From: Paenibacillus sp. PCH8
Lineage (GTDB): Bacteria; Bacillota; Bacilli; Paenibacillales; Paenibacillaceae
Direction of reading: 5' to 3'
NCBI RefSeq assembly: GCF_002968835.1
Contig: NZ_PKQK01000009.1
Coordinates: 1 to 64,000, forward strand
Length of the DNA stretch: 64,000 nucleotides
Part shown: positions 8,386-17,952 of the stretch, one piece after another
How positions within the stretch are numbered: the stretch's first letter is position 1
Layout of the letters: each line of letters opens with the position of its first letter
The notes under the pieces: model-generated
Told to the model about the DNA's origin: nothing
Databases searched by the model: none
What the model saw: only the letters and a program-made list of their open reading frames with translations
Position numbers and translations under genes: made by a program

Positions 8386-10965
8386 TCAGGCTTCTTTGCC
8401 ATTCATGGCGCTGACCCTAAGTTCCGTCAGTGGCAATAAAGATTGCTCCGGATGACGAAGTCTTACTGTTCGGCTCTCACCGGGGAGCAGATCAAAATAG
8501 TTGTCACTGAACCGCACGCGCCCAAGGGGAAGCTCCAGCTTCACCAATCGTGCAATAACACCACTGGCTGTAACCGTTACAGACTGTTCCTCTTCGTTCA
8601 CATGTACGCTCAATTGAGACTTGGGCAATACCACATCCTTGGGATTACGTAAGAAATACCGATTGATCGGGGCTGCAAATCCTTCGGATACTAACTCAAC
8701 CATCACTTCATCTGCACGTCTGCCCTGTAATACTTCAACTTCGGTTAATTCTGCAATACAGAGCGAGGATTGAGAAGATGCTTCAACAGCATGTGTGCTC
8801 GAATAGATCTTCTCTCCATGCAATTCATAGACATTGAGCCGTAGCTGGCCTTTCAAGACGTCCCGTGTATCGTTCACGACCCACAACGCAAGCGGTTCTC
8901 CCGGCTCATGATCCAGTGACAACAGGATAGGATGAAAGAATATTTTCCCGTAATAAAATGAGGCTTTCGGCAGCAGCTCATAGTCAATCATGGACCAGCT
9001 CGTTCCTGGCCAGCTATCGTTCAATTGCCACACCAGAGCACCGCTATTGCGATGATTGATACGCCTGAAATGCTCAATGCCATATCGCAAACCTTCAGCT
9101 TGTGTGAGCATGGAATAGTTCATATATTCTTCTATATTTTGAGGAATGCCCGTGTAACCCTCCATCAAGAGGATGCCTTTTTGGTGATTGGTATCCTTGT
9201 TGCGGTACGCCATCTCCGGACTTCCCCAATAGAACTGTCCAGCAGGCATGTTTTTCTCCAGCGTGTAGCGATTCGCCGAAGCATGCATGCCGAATTCGCT
9301 ACTGAACAGAGCATCATCCTTTTTATAATTTTTGAACGTCACACCTTCAATACTGTAGTCCAGTAGCGGCGGTTCTCCGTGCTTTCTTGGATACACAGAA
9401 CCGTGCCATACTTGCCAGTTGTGGCGATCTCCCACACACGGGTCATTAGCATCCTGACCGTTACTGTCCCCGAATGGTGAGGAAGGCCAGTATGGGCGGG
9501 ACTGATCCAGACGTTCCAACACCTCCGGGATCAGTTCATGATAGATCTGTTCCCCGTAGAATGGACTGGTGATATCCCCACTTGCCGATTTCATGTCATA
9601 TAGCCAGTCGATCTCATTATTGCCACACCAGAGAGCCAGGGAAGCGCGATTACGCAGGCGAAGCACATTATTCTCCACCTCTTGCCGCACATTTCCCATA
9701 AAGTCACGATTGAAATCCGGGAACAAGGCATTGGCGAATGCAAAATCCTGCCACACCAACACGCCCTGTCGATCACATTCATCGTAGAAGACATCCTTCT
9801 CATAGATGCCACCTGCCCAGACGCGCAGCATGTTCATATGGCCTTCCACGGACAGTTCGACAAGCTCCCGATACCGGGAATTCGGAATGGCACCGATTAG
9901 ATGATCGGCTGGAATCCAGTTGGCACCTTTGGCATATATCTGAACTCCGTTGAGGATAAAAGCAAACGCATCTTCACCCCGCTCATTGTGAAGAGCCAGC
10001 TCAATTGTGCGTATCCCATACGGTTCACGATACCGATCCACCTCCACACCATCTGCATGCAATACAACCTCCAGCGTATACAGATAAGGCTCACCCAGAT
10101 CATGAGTCCACCATAACTGTGGTGACATAACGTTCAATGTGGTATCCGCCTTGCCACCTTCTATAGGCAATTCAGTGGAAGCTGCCACCTCGTTTCCGCT
10201 GCGATCCAGTAGACGGACTTCACAGGACGTAACCACAGCTTGCCCACGTTTTTTTCTGCTGCGGAAAGACAGAACGGACTTCACATCAGCCGTGACTTGC
10301 ACGACGGCATGTTCTGTACTGGCTGATTCCGTACGAGCGAATACACTTTCCAGCTTGGCGATTGTTCGTTTTTCCAAACGTACCGTTCCCCAGATACCTA
10401 CCGTAACCATGCGGGGACCCCAGTCCCAACCAAAGTTCATCGCAGCTTTGCGCAACCACGGTCGTTCCTTCGTATACGATGACCAGTCGAAGGTCTCTTT
10501 GTCCCGGTGGTGCAGGTGAAGCGGGTCGAACTTGACAGCAATCGCATTCCAGCCACTACGTACCAATGTCGTTACATCAAATGTATGTGACATGAGCATA
10601 TTGGCCGTTTTGCCAACTTCATGGCAGTTCACATATACAGTTGCGAACGTATCCAATCCTTCAAACACCAGTTCAAAATGCTCTTCTATCTCCGTATCTT
10701 TCATCAGATTGAAGGTCGTGCGATACCACCATTCCTTCTGCTCGATCCAGCGACTCTTGGCATCATTATGTCCGTAATAGGGCGGGTCGATAATACTGCG
10801 CTCAACCAGTGCAGCGTGTACATCACCAGGCACTTCAGCCCCAATCCAGAAACGGTCATCCAGCGCAGCAGCTGCCACATCCATGGCCCGCTTCTCCCCG
10901 ACTTCAAAATGCTGTATTTTCCATGATCCCGACAAATCCTGACTTGAACTATACACCTTCATCAT
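8386..10965 (-). CDS. Beta-mannosidase, glycoside hydrolase family 2
   Basis: About 859 residues, typical of GH2 beta-mannosidases, which release terminal beta-linked mannose from manno-oligosaccharides. The N-terminal sugar-binding domain starts at LSGSWKIQHF; a TIM barrel holds the acid/base in WCGNNEIDW (E near 451) and the nucleophile in FSSEFGMHA (E near 557). W-rich segments (FGWDWGPRM, LNDSWPGTSW) are typical. No signal peptide, so it acts in the cytoplasm on imported sugars. The ATG at 10965 has GAGG 5 bases upstream; an adjacent ATG at 10962 is equally possible. The codons before it lack a binding site. It follows the YesN/YesM-ABC genes, which ties that importer to mannosides, and has its own cre-like site at 11005-11018. 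Confidence 0.9.
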   Translation of the reverse strand: MMKVYSSSQDLSGSWKIQHFEVGEKRAMDVAAAALDDRFWIGAEVPGDVHAALVERSIIDPPYYGHNDAKSRWIEQKEWWYRTTFNLMKDTEIEEHFELVFEGLDTFATVYVNCHEVGKTANMLMSHTFDVTTLVRSGWNAIAVKFDPLHLHHRDKETFDWSSYTKERPWLRKAAMNFGWDWGPRMVTVGIWGTVRLEKRTIAKLESVFARTESASTEHAVVQVTADVKSVLSFRSRKKRGQAVVTSCEVRLLDRSGNEVAASTELPIEGGKADTTLNVMSPQLWWTHDLGEPYLYTLEVVLHADGVEVDRYREPYGIRTIELALHNERGEDAFAFILNGVQIYAKGANWIPADHLIGAIPNSRYRELVELSVEGHMNMLRVWAGGIYEKDVFYDECDRQGVLVWQDFAFANALFPDFNRDFMGNVRQEVENNVLRLRNRASLALWCGNNEIDWLYDMKSASGDITSPFYGEQIYHELIPEVLERLDQSRPYWPSSPFGDSNGQDANDPCVGDRHNWQVWHGSVYPRKHGEPPLLDYSIEGVTFKNYKKDDALFSSEFGMHASANRYTLEKNMPAGQFYWGSPEMAYRNKDTNHQKGILLMEGYTGIPQNIEEYMNYSMLTQAEGLRYGIEHFRRINHRNSGALVWQLNDSWPGTSWSMIDYELLPKASFYYGKIFFHPILLSLDHEPGEPLALWVVNDTRDVLKGQLRLNVYELHGEKIYSSTHAVEASSQSSLCIAELTEVEVLQGRRADEVMVELVSEGFAAPINRYFLRNPKDVVLPKSQLSVHVNEEEQSVTVTASGVIARLVKLELPLGRVRFSDNYFDLLPGESRTVRLRHPEQSLLPLTELRVSAMNGKEA

Positions 10966-11004
10966 TGCACCCTCGCTCCCCAAGAACCCTGAGTAATGCC
11001 ACAT

Positions 11005-11018
11005 CGAAAACGTTTGCA
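11005..11018. promoter_or_regulatory. cre-like site upstream of beta-mannosidase
   Basis: CGAAAACGTTTGCA matches the CcpA consensus TGWAANCGNTNWCA at 12 of 14 positions, with a near-perfect palindromic core. It lies 40-53 bases before the mannosidase start, a usual place for catabolite repression. Confidence 0.5.
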
Positions 11019-11054
11019 GAAAAAAGCATGACTTTCTTCTTCATTTGCTCACTT

Positions 11055-12638
11055 CTAACTTCCCGAAGGCTTGAACGATAACGCCTCCTCGCGATATTCA
11101 CTCGGGGTCTTACCTGTATGTTTTTTGAACAGCCTGCTAAAATACTTCACGTCTTCATAGCCGCTGATGGCAGCGACTTCACTAACCTTCGCTGGAGACA
11201 CCGCGAGCATATCCATTGCTCTTCGTATACGCATATCGGTAACAAAATCACCGAAGGTCACGCCCATTTCTTTTTTAAACAGCTCACTGAGATGTCCCGG
11301 ATGCAAATGAATCTGACCTGCTACCTGTTGTAAGCTGATATCCTGTGCCAATGAAGACTCCATATATCCAATAGCCTTCTGTACATGTGCAGCCTGTCCC
11401 TGACCCATTCGGCTATGATAGGTATGCATTAGACCATACAGTTGGTGGAACAGCAGATCCCCGAGTTCCGCAGCATCGGCATCCGGTTCCGGCAACCAGG
11501 GTTCGAGCCGTGCGGATTCTTCACGCCCTATGGCTTGCAGCGTACGGGCCAGCCAGCGATGACCTGCGATAACAGCAGAATGCAGACAAGCGCCGAACGA
11601 TTCTGGCGTGACTTCCGGTTCGGCCTTCAGATCCGCCACAAGTGCTCGCGTCCAAGTGTTTAGTGTGACCGAATCATTATCCAGCAATAATGTGCCAAGT
11701 GTAGTCTCCTGCTCGTGTGTAAGCACGGTTTGACCGCCTTGACGATTCATGATGTGCTCGTAATGCCATAGGTTCAGATTCATCAACCCTCGGTAGCGGA
11801 ATGCAACTGACGCCGTTCGATAACTCTCGTGCAGCTGCACCGTTCCACGAACCGACAGACCAATCGCTGCACGCAGTGTACACTTCAGTAATTGCTCCAC
11901 CCGGCTTAATGCACGCTCAAGCCTAATCTGAAACTCCTGCTCCGTAGGTGCGCATGGTGTAACACAGATAATCTGCCGCTTCTCCGTATGAGCAATTGCG
12001 CCTGGCAGTACATCCTCCAGCATATTCTGCACGGCGAATCGCAGTAACGCATCAGACGAACGGTCCCATCCCTCTGCTCGAAGCACGAAGACCCGTCGAG
12101 GAACCTGCTCATCATCCAGACCACCATCTGATGCTCCAGCTGCACCAGACTGCAAAAACGAAGGGCATGAGCCAGAAGTAACGTCGCCATCAATAATCCA
12201 TCCGGCAAACAGCCGCTCCCGGTTCTCCCGCAGAAGTTGCCCCTCTCTGGATTTCTCTGCCCAGCGTTCCATTATTCGCTGTTTGGCCTGTAACACGGTC
12301 TTGATGATCTCTTCTGGCTTGCTTGTTTTGAGCAGATAATCCGTTACGCCTTGGCGAATCGCCTGCTGGGCATATGAAAAGTCATCATATCCGGACAAAA
12401 TAATGACCTCCAGCTCAGGCAGCAATTGCAAACCTTCTTCTGCCAGTTCCAGCCCCGTTCTACCGGACATTCGTATATCTGTCATTAGAATATGTGGGCG
12501 TTCCTCAGCCATGCGTATTAGTGCCTCCTCCGCCGAGGCAGCAGGTTGAAGAAGTTCAATTCCAAGTTCATGCCAAGCGATGACGCTGGCGAGTCCTGTA
12601 CGAATAATCACTTCATCATCAACAATTAGTAATCTCAT
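11055..12638 (-). CDS. YesN-type response regulator (REC + AraC DNA-binding)
   Basis: A 527-residue regulator. The receiver domain (1-120) has acidic pair D7-D8, phospho-acceptor D54 in LMTDIRM and the conserved lysine in DYLLKTSKPEE. A ~300-residue linker follows, and the C-terminal ~100 residues form an AraC-type double helix-turn-helix (LHPGHLSELFKKEMG; VAAISGYEDVKYFSRLFKKHTG). It would activate the adjacent importer and mannosidase when phosphorylated by the kinase. Its ATG overlaps the kinase stop (ATGA, 12635-12638), so the two are translationally coupled. Inducer inferred from context only. Confidence 0.93.
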   Translation of the reverse strand: MRLLIVDDEVIIRTGLASVIAWHELGIELLQPAASAEEALIRMAEERPHILMTDIRMSGRTGLELAEEGLQLLPELEVIILSGYDDFSYAQQAIRQGVTDYLLKTSKPEEIIKTVLQAKQRIMERWAEKSREGQLLRENRERLFAGWIIDGDVTSGSCPSFLQSGAAGASDGGLDDEQVPRRVFVLRAEGWDRSSDALLRFAVQNMLEDVLPGAIAHTEKRQIICVTPCAPTEQEFQIRLERALSRVEQLLKCTLRAAIGLSVRGTVQLHESYRTASVAFRYRGLMNLNLWHYEHIMNRQGGQTVLTHEQETTLGTLLLDNDSVTLNTWTRALVADLKAEPEVTPESFGACLHSAVIAGHRWLARTLQAIGREESARLEPWLPEPDADAAELGDLLFHQLYGLMHTYHSRMGQGQAAHVQKAIGYMESSLAQDISLQQVAGQIHLHPGHLSELFKKEMGVTFGDFVTDMRIRRAMDMLAVSPAKVSEVAAISGYEDVKYFSRLFKKHTGKTPSEYREEALSFKPSGS

Positions 12639-14413
12639 GGCGAACCCTCCAAGATTGGAATGGAAAATGAAATCCGGGTGCCGCCACCAACTCTGCTATC
12701 CACTTCAAGTTGTGCATCCGGTCCATAGTGGAGCCGTAGTCTCTCGTTCACATTACAGAGACCATAACCTCCTTGGGTTAACTGCCTTCCGGTCTGTTCA
12801 CCCGTCTGTACAATGCTTACCCTTAACTGCTTCAGTGTGTTCGGCTCCATGCCGATACCGTCATCCAACACCAACATGTTCATTCGCTCATGATCCTCGT
12901 CTTTCCGAATCATAATGGTGATCGTGCCCATACCTCCCTTAGGCTGAATGCCGTGAATCATCGCATTCTCGACAAGGGGTTGCAGCAACAGCTTCAGCAT
13001 CATTCGCTGCTCTAACGTCGGGTCTACAATGTAATGCAACACGAACTGATCTGGAAAACGAATGGACTGCACACGAACATAGTGACGGATATGAGCGATC
13101 TCCTGTTCCACCGGGCAGTAATCCTGACCATTATTCAAGCTGATACGCAGAAAATCACTGAGTCCTTCCACCATATCAGCAATTCTTCTCTCTTCTGACA
13201 TGAGGGCAATCCAGTGAATCGAAGAGAGGGTGTTATACAGGAAGTGCGGGTTAATCTGAGCTTGTAGCACGTGGAGATCCGCTTCTTTTTTGCGGGCTTC
13301 ACCTCGAATAACCTCTTCCTTCAACACCTGGATATGTGCACCAAGCAGATTGTAACTCTGTCCAAGCCTGCCGATCTCGTCATCACTTTCGGACCGAAAC
13401 AAAGGAAGTGGACGTTCAGGATCAATTCGGGACAGATGTCTGGTAAGCACACGAAGTGGCCTCGTCACACGCCGCACCGTAAACCAAACCAGTCCAGCAC
13501 TGATGGCAGCAGATATGGTAACGGCACACCCGGTTAGAATAAGGATATACCCATTCTCGGATTTGTATTGATCATAAGGAACGGTTCCGACTAATGTCCA
13601 GCCCGTCAATTCTTCCGGATAATAGAGCAATGTTCGTTTATCTTCCCCACGACCATAAGTGGTCGTTCCGTTGTCTCCCTGCCGAATTAGCGCTGTGACC
13701 CCGGGGTCAACATCCTCCAGCTTATGCCCGAGTCGGGATTTGTCCATTGAAGACAGGACCTCTCCCGAACTGCCGATGAGTTCGAGTCTGCCTTGCCCCC
13801 TACCCAGTCCCAGAGCGACCCATCCTTTAGATATGGCCTTCTCATCGAGACTGATGGCCAGCCAACCGATGGGTCGATAATCATGGATACTGCGAATCGG
13901 CCGCACCAATGTGATCACATTTTGTATACCTGCGTAATTCTGGACCGGATATACCCCCGTCCATTTTTTAACCGCTTCTCCGCTCGGTACAGGTGGATAA
14001 GATAAGCTTGAATTATTGGAGTCATACCAGGTGGCTGTAGACAAAGTGGCATCGAATCGTCCCGGGTATATGGCGATGTTCGCGATATATTTCTTGGAAG
14101 CAGCCAGATTGGTCATCCTGCCCAGAATATCCACTCGGTCCAGCTCATGGTCCTCATCCTGGCTAAGATACTGCTGGATATCCCGTTCTCCAATCAGGAA
14201 AATGGACAGGTTCTCGGCATCCTGCAACATATAACGAAGATTTGCTTCCACCTGTTTCAGCGTATCCATGCCGGACAGCTTTGTTTTTTGCTCTGTGATG
14301 CGGGAAGAGATCAGGAAGGCGAACAGACCCAGAGCTAACAACGGCAAGATCATAGAAGCCGTCACGACGACCGATAGCTTCCTTTGTAACGAAGATGTAA
14401 GCCAGCGTGCCAA
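12635..14413 (-). CDS. YesM-type sensor histidine kinase
   Basis: A 592-residue membrane kinase. It has an N-terminal transmembrane helix (14-36), a ~260-residue extracellular sensor region, a second helix near 295-315, a HAMP segment (RRVTRPLRVLTRHL) and a His_kinase domain with the phospho-histidine in QAQINPHFLYNTL. The ATPase has an N box (LLQPLVENAMIHG) and a G box (GGYGLCNVNERL). Members sense extracellular sugars, often through the solute-binding protein. It begins at TTG 14413, 6 bases after GGAGGAGGAACG-type Shine-Dalgarno sequence, 30 bases after the second permease gene, in the same operon. Confidence 0.93.
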   Translation of the reverse strand: MARWLTSSLQRKLSVVVTASMILPLLALGLFAFLISSRITEQKTKLSGMDTLKQVEANLRYMLQDAENLSIFLIGERDIQQYLSQDEDHELDRVDILGRMTNLAASKKYIANIAIYPGRFDATLSTATWYDSNNSSLSYPPVPSGEAVKKWTGVYPVQNYAGIQNVITLVRPIRSIHDYRPIGWLAISLDEKAISKGWVALGLGRGQGRLELIGSSGEVLSSMDKSRLGHKLEDVDPGVTALIRQGDNGTTTYGRGEDKRTLLYYPEELTGWTLVGTVPYDQYKSENGYILILTGCAVTISAAISAGLVWFTVRRVTRPLRVLTRHLSRIDPERPLPLFRSESDDEIGRLGQSYNLLGAHIQVLKEEVIRGEARKKEADLHVLQAQINPHFLYNTLSSIHWIALMSEERRIADMVEGLSDFLRISLNNGQDYCPVEQEIAHIRHYVRVQSIRFPDQFVLHYIVDPTLEQRMMLKLLLQPLVENAMIHGIQPKGGMGTITIMIRKDEDHERMNMLVLDDGIGMEPNTLKQLRVSIVQTGEQTGRQLTQGGYGLCNVNERLRLHYGPDAQLEVDSRVGGGTRISFSIPILEGSP

Positions 14414-14443
14414 ACGTTCCTCCTCCTCTGGATGCGCTTTCGC

Positions 14444-15319
14444 TTACCCTTTGACTGCTCCGGCTGTCATACCTTTCATGATCTGTTCCTGAAATGCGAG
14501 ATACAGAATGATGGTCGGAATGACCGACAGTGTCATGGCAGCAAGGGTTAACCCGTAGTCGGTCTGATACCCATCTGCAAAGTTCGCAATTGCCAGCGGT
14601 AACGTTTTCAATCCGGTTTTGTTGATGAACACAAGCGCGAATGAGAAGTCATTCCACGCATGCAGGAAACTCAGGATAGTCACCGTTGATAACGCAGGTA
14701 CGCACATTGGCAGCATGATTCGGGTAAACAGCCCCCATAGTCCTGTTCCATCCATAAAAGCCGCTTCTTCAATATCACGCGGAACACTCGTCAGATAAGC
14801 CGTAAGTATGAAAATGGCAGTGGGTAATGCAAAAGCCGTGTACGGCAATATTAATGCCCAGTACGTATTAAGCAAGGACATCTGTTTCATCAGAATGAAT
14901 AAAGGGACAAGTGTACTATGAATGGGAATGAGCATGCCTACAACGAAAAAGGTCATGATCAATCCTTTCCAGCGAAACTGGAAACGGGCCAAGATGAATG
15001 AAGCCAGCGCTGCAATAAACAGCGTCAGAATAAGTGAACCGACCGATACAATCAGTGAATTGGCAAAAGCAGTCCCCAGCCTGGAACTTTCCCATGCGTT
15101 GCTGAAATTGGCTACATTCCAGTTCTCCGGCAGTCCGAAGGGCCTGCTATAGAAATCTTCATTGGTTTTGAACGCACTGATTACGAGCCAGTAGAACGGA
15201 TACAATGTTAAAATACCATACACGGTCAACAGCGTCCAAACAATTCCGCTGCGAAGGCGACGAACCGGATGACCCGACCAACTTCGCGGTGATGGCATGC
15301 TTACAGGTGTCACGCGCAT
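14444..15319 (-). CDS. Carbohydrate ABC transporter permease (MalG-type)
   Basis: A 291-residue inner-membrane permease with six predicted helices. The cytoplasmic EAA loop (EEAAFMDGTG...RIMLPMCVP, about 195-218) docks the ATPase, and it ends with the typical GMTAGAVKG. It pairs with the next upstream permease to form the channel for a sugar, probably a manno-oligosaccharide given the mannosidase. AGGGG lies 8 bases before the ATG. No ATPase gene is present, so it likely uses a shared MsmX-like ATPase elsewhere. Confidence 0.93.
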   Translation of the reverse strand: MRVTPVSMPSPRSWSGHPVRRLRSGIVWTLLTVYGILTLYPFYWLVISAFKTNEDFYSRPFGLPENWNVANFSNAWESSRLGTAFANSLIVSVGSLILTLFIAALASFILARFQFRWKGLIMTFFVVGMLIPIHSTLVPLFILMKQMSLLNTYWALILPYTAFALPTAIFILTAYLTSVPRDIEEAAFMDGTGLWGLFTRIMLPMCVPALSTVTILSFLHAWNDFSFALVFINKTGLKTLPLAIANFADGYQTDYGLTLAAMTLSVIPTIILYLAFQEQIMKGMTAGAVKG

Positions 15320-15334
15320 TACAGTTTCCCCTCT

Positions 15335-16216
15335 CTAATGGTTCTCTTTTCGTTTGCGACTGGTCACCCACTGGCTTGTTCCGATCAGCAGCAGGGAGAT
15401 CAGTACGATGGTCGTCGAAATGGCACTTCCGAAACCATAACGGTATGTTGTAAAGGTTGAATTATACATGTACGTTGCGAGCAGCTCTGTGGCATGAGCC
15501 GGGCCACCCTTGGTCATGATGTAGACCAGATCGAATGATTTCAGACTCCCCGATATACACAGGATGATCGCCACCTGAACCGTTCCCCAGATCATAGGCA
15601 AAGAGACGGATACCAGCTTTCGGATTCCTGAAGCACCATCTATTTTGGCAGCATCATGAATCTCACCCGGAATATTTTGCAGCGCAGAGATGAAGATAAT
15701 CAGATACAACCCGACAAAGCTCCAGAGCAGCGGCGGTACCAAAGAGAAAATGGCAATTTTGTCATCAGACAGCCATTGCAGCTTCCAGCTTTCCAGCCCC
15801 AGTGCGTCCAGCAGAAAGTTCAGTATCCCGATCTGCGGATGATAGATATACTGCCAGATCATACCGATGACCACGGTAGATAACACCATAGGCAGGAATA
15901 CCGCGGAGCGCAAAAAGCGTTGTAACGGGTTACTCTTGTGTAATATGACCGCCAGCATCAGCGCTAACGGAATCTGGCCGAATACAGATGCCAGTACAAA
16001 AATAACGTTATTTTTTAGCGCCCGCCAAAATACGGGATCATGCCAGATCTCTACGTAATTATCCACGCCAATATATTTGGATTCACCGATCCCTGACCAG
16101 TTAAAGAATCCATAATATGCTGACCACACGACCGGTACAAATACAAACAATGCATAGATGATGACAGCCGGGGCCAGCCCCAGCATAATAAAATGCCGAC
16201 TTCGCAGTGCGTTCAT
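15335..16216 (-). CDS. Carbohydrate ABC transporter permease (MalF-type)
   Basis: A 293-residue membrane permease, partner of the downstream MalG-type protein (15 bases apart). An N-terminal helix starts at FIMLGLAPAVIIYALF, and the EAA loop reads HDAAKIDGASGIRKLVS near residues 185-200. AAGGGAAG lies 8 bases before the ATG. A stem-loop upstream separates it from the binding-protein gene, probably lowering its expression relative to that protein. Confidence 0.92.
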   Translation of the reverse strand: MNALRSRHFIMLGLAPAVIIYALFVFVPVVWSAYYGFFNWSGIGESKYIGVDNYVEIWHDPVFWRALKNNVIFVLASVFGQIPLALMLAVILHKSNPLQRFLRSAVFLPMVLSTVVIGMIWQYIYHPQIGILNFLLDALGLESWKLQWLSDDKIAIFSLVPPLLWSFVGLYLIIFISALQNIPGEIHDAAKIDGASGIRKLVSVSLPMIWGTVQVAIILCISGSLKSFDLVYIMTKGGPAHATELLATYMYNSTFTTYRYGFGSAISTTIVLISLLLIGTSQWVTSRKRKENH

Positions 16217-16282
16217 CTGTTCACTTCCCTTCCTTTAATGCCTCTTTCAACTGGTGACTTGTCACTGACGATTACTTTCATA

Positions 16283-16311
16283 TACAAAACCCCTCCCCTG
16301 CCGGGAAGGGG
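16283..16311 (-). terminator. Intercistronic stem-loop after the binding-protein gene
   Basis: On the minus strand CCCCTTCCC pairs with GGGGAGGGG around a short loop and runs into TTTTGTATATG. It lies between the solute-binding gene and the permease of the same operon, and would act as a partial terminator or mRNA 3'-end stabiliser. Confidence 0.6.
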
Positions 16312-16380
16312 TACTAACGCATATCAGCCATGCTTGGTTGTTTATATTTTCATCATCACATGCTATAGATTTGATGATGA

Positions 16381-17694
16381 TCACTGACTAACTGCATTGG
16401 CCTGAGCCTTCTGAATTTTAGCGGCAATATCTTCAACTTTGCCACCCATAAGCAGCTCTTGCAACGCATTATTGATGACTTCAACCGTTGCCGATCCCAG
16501 CTTGGAATCGTACACTGGCGTGATCTTCACTTCCTGCATCAAGTCATACAATTCAACGAACAAAGGGTGTGCTTTGGTTTTGTCCAGATCAATCTTATAA
16601 CTCACCAGTGTACTGCTATCCAGTGTTGCCTTCTGACCATCAGGCCCTGCCAGCGCGTAGAACAACTCCATCGCCGCCTCTTTTTGAGCACCACTTAACT
16701 TCTTGCTCACGCCCAGCCCGGTTCCCACAACTCCCGATGTCGTTCTAGGCTCACCCTGACCTCCCTCCACTGGGGGAAGAATCGTAATATGGGTATTATT
16801 CAACACTTCTTCAGGTGCATTGTTCACCAGATTCGCCAGAGCCCAACCACCGTTCATGACCATCGCTGCCTTACCCTGGAAATAGAGCTGCATCATCTGA
16901 GTCTCGTCGATACTGTTGAATCCATCCTGGAATGCTTTGGTGTTACCCAGCTCTTGCATCTTGTTCAGCGCTTGAATAAATTGTGGATCCGTGAAGCTTG
17001 CGCCATCTTGCGCAGCAGCTTTCAAAAACCAGTCTGAGCCGGTGATTCGGTCAGCCAGTGTACTAAATATTGTCGATTGAGCTACCCAGTTGGCCTTGTT
17101 GCCTAGTGCCATGGGAATGACTTTATTCTGATTGAATGTAGCTATCGCCTGTTCCAGTTCCTCCCACGTCTCAGGCACTTTCACATTGTACTGTTTGAAG
17201 AGTGCTTCATTGTAATAAATGAAGGAGGTTGGCGCCAGATTCATGGGCACAGAGTAGATATCCCCGTCCACCGTATATCCGTCCAGCGCATTCGGGATAA
17301 AGTTGCCTTTCCACTCCGGCTTGGCGTCCAGCTCTGTATTGATGGGCTGTAACAGATCCCCTTTCACGAACTCTTTCGTCATGGCATCCGGCCACATGAC
17401 GAACAGGTCAGGCATCTCGTTGGCAGCTGCCACCGTGCGAAGCCGGGTTTTGAGACCGTCCGTTGGCAGGCCCTCATCTACGACTTCAATATCCGGATGT
17501 GCCGTGCGAAAATCTTCAATGATTTGGCGCATTGCCACCGCCTTCGCATCCTGTCCCGTCCAGTTGTGCCAGAGTGTAACGGTTACTTTGTCATTGCCGC
17601 TGCCCCCTTCAGAGGATTCTCCGCTCGTACAAGCGGCAAGAACCATGGAGAATAGAGCCAGTACCAGAACACCTGAAAGCCATTTTTTCAACAT
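16381..17694 (-). CDS. Extracellular sugar-binding lipoprotein (ABC importer 1)
   Basis: A 437-residue solute-binding protein. The signal peptide MLKKWLSGVLVLALFSM ends in lipobox LAAC, so the mature protein is lipid-anchored outside the membrane. The rest fits family 1 sugar-binding proteins (VTLWHNWTGQDAKAVAMRQ; MPDLFVMWPDAM; GKAAMVMNGGWAL). The frame is open 50 codons further upstream, but the ATG at 17694 has AAGGGGGAT 6-8 bases before it and begins exactly at the signal peptide. It is the first gene of the locus, with a cre-like site 43 bases upstream. The ligand is probably a manno-oligosaccharide, by association with the beta-mannosidase. Confidence 0.92.
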   Translation of the reverse strand: MLKKWLSGVLVLALFSMVLAACTSGESSEGGSGNDKVTVTLWHNWTGQDAKAVAMRQIIEDFRTAHPDIEVVDEGLPTDGLKTRLRTVAAANEMPDLFVMWPDAMTKEFVKGDLLQPINTELDAKPEWKGNFIPNALDGYTVDGDIYSVPMNLAPTSFIYYNEALFKQYNVKVPETWEELEQAIATFNQNKVIPMALGNKANWVAQSTIFSTLADRITGSDWFLKAAAQDGASFTDPQFIQALNKMQELGNTKAFQDGFNSIDETQMMQLYFQGKAAMVMNGGWALANLVNNAPEEVLNNTHITILPPVEGGQGEPRTTSGVVGTGLGVSKKLSGAQKEAAMELFYALAGPDGQKATLDSSTLVSYKIDLDKTKAHPLFVELYDLMQEVKITPVYDSKLGSATVEVINNALQELLMGGKVEDIAAKIQKAQANAVSQ

Positions 17695-17736
17695 TTCTAT
17701 AATCCCCCTTGGCGATTTGATTACACTTATTGTAAA

Positions 17737-17750
17737 TGGTAACGCTATCA
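17737..17750. promoter_or_regulatory. cre-like site upstream of ABC importer 1
   Basis: TGGTAACGCTATCA matches TGWAANCGNTNWCA at 12 of 14 positions, 43-56 bases before the binding-protein start. CcpA control is inferred. Confidence 0.45.
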
Positions 17751-17842
17751 TATCGGTAGGTGACGATCCACGGATACAGGGGTGAAAAATATCGGTTCTC
17801 CCTTGGGCGAATCTCATGGGTGTCAGTTGGTTAAACACATAC

Positions 17843-17874
17843 AAAAAGAGCCCTCACAGGGAGAGCTCTTTCTT
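17843..17874 (-). terminator. Intrinsic terminator of the acyltransferase gene
   Basis: On the minus strand AAAGAGC pairs with GCTCTTT around a short loop and continues as TTTTTG. It separates the acyltransferase from the mannoside operon promoter. Confidence 0.75.
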
Positions 17875-17952
17875 GTACATGCCATCTGTAGCTTAACATA
17901 GACTATATCATGAATGAATAAGTTCTGAATCTTAAATGATGTTCATTCCATA

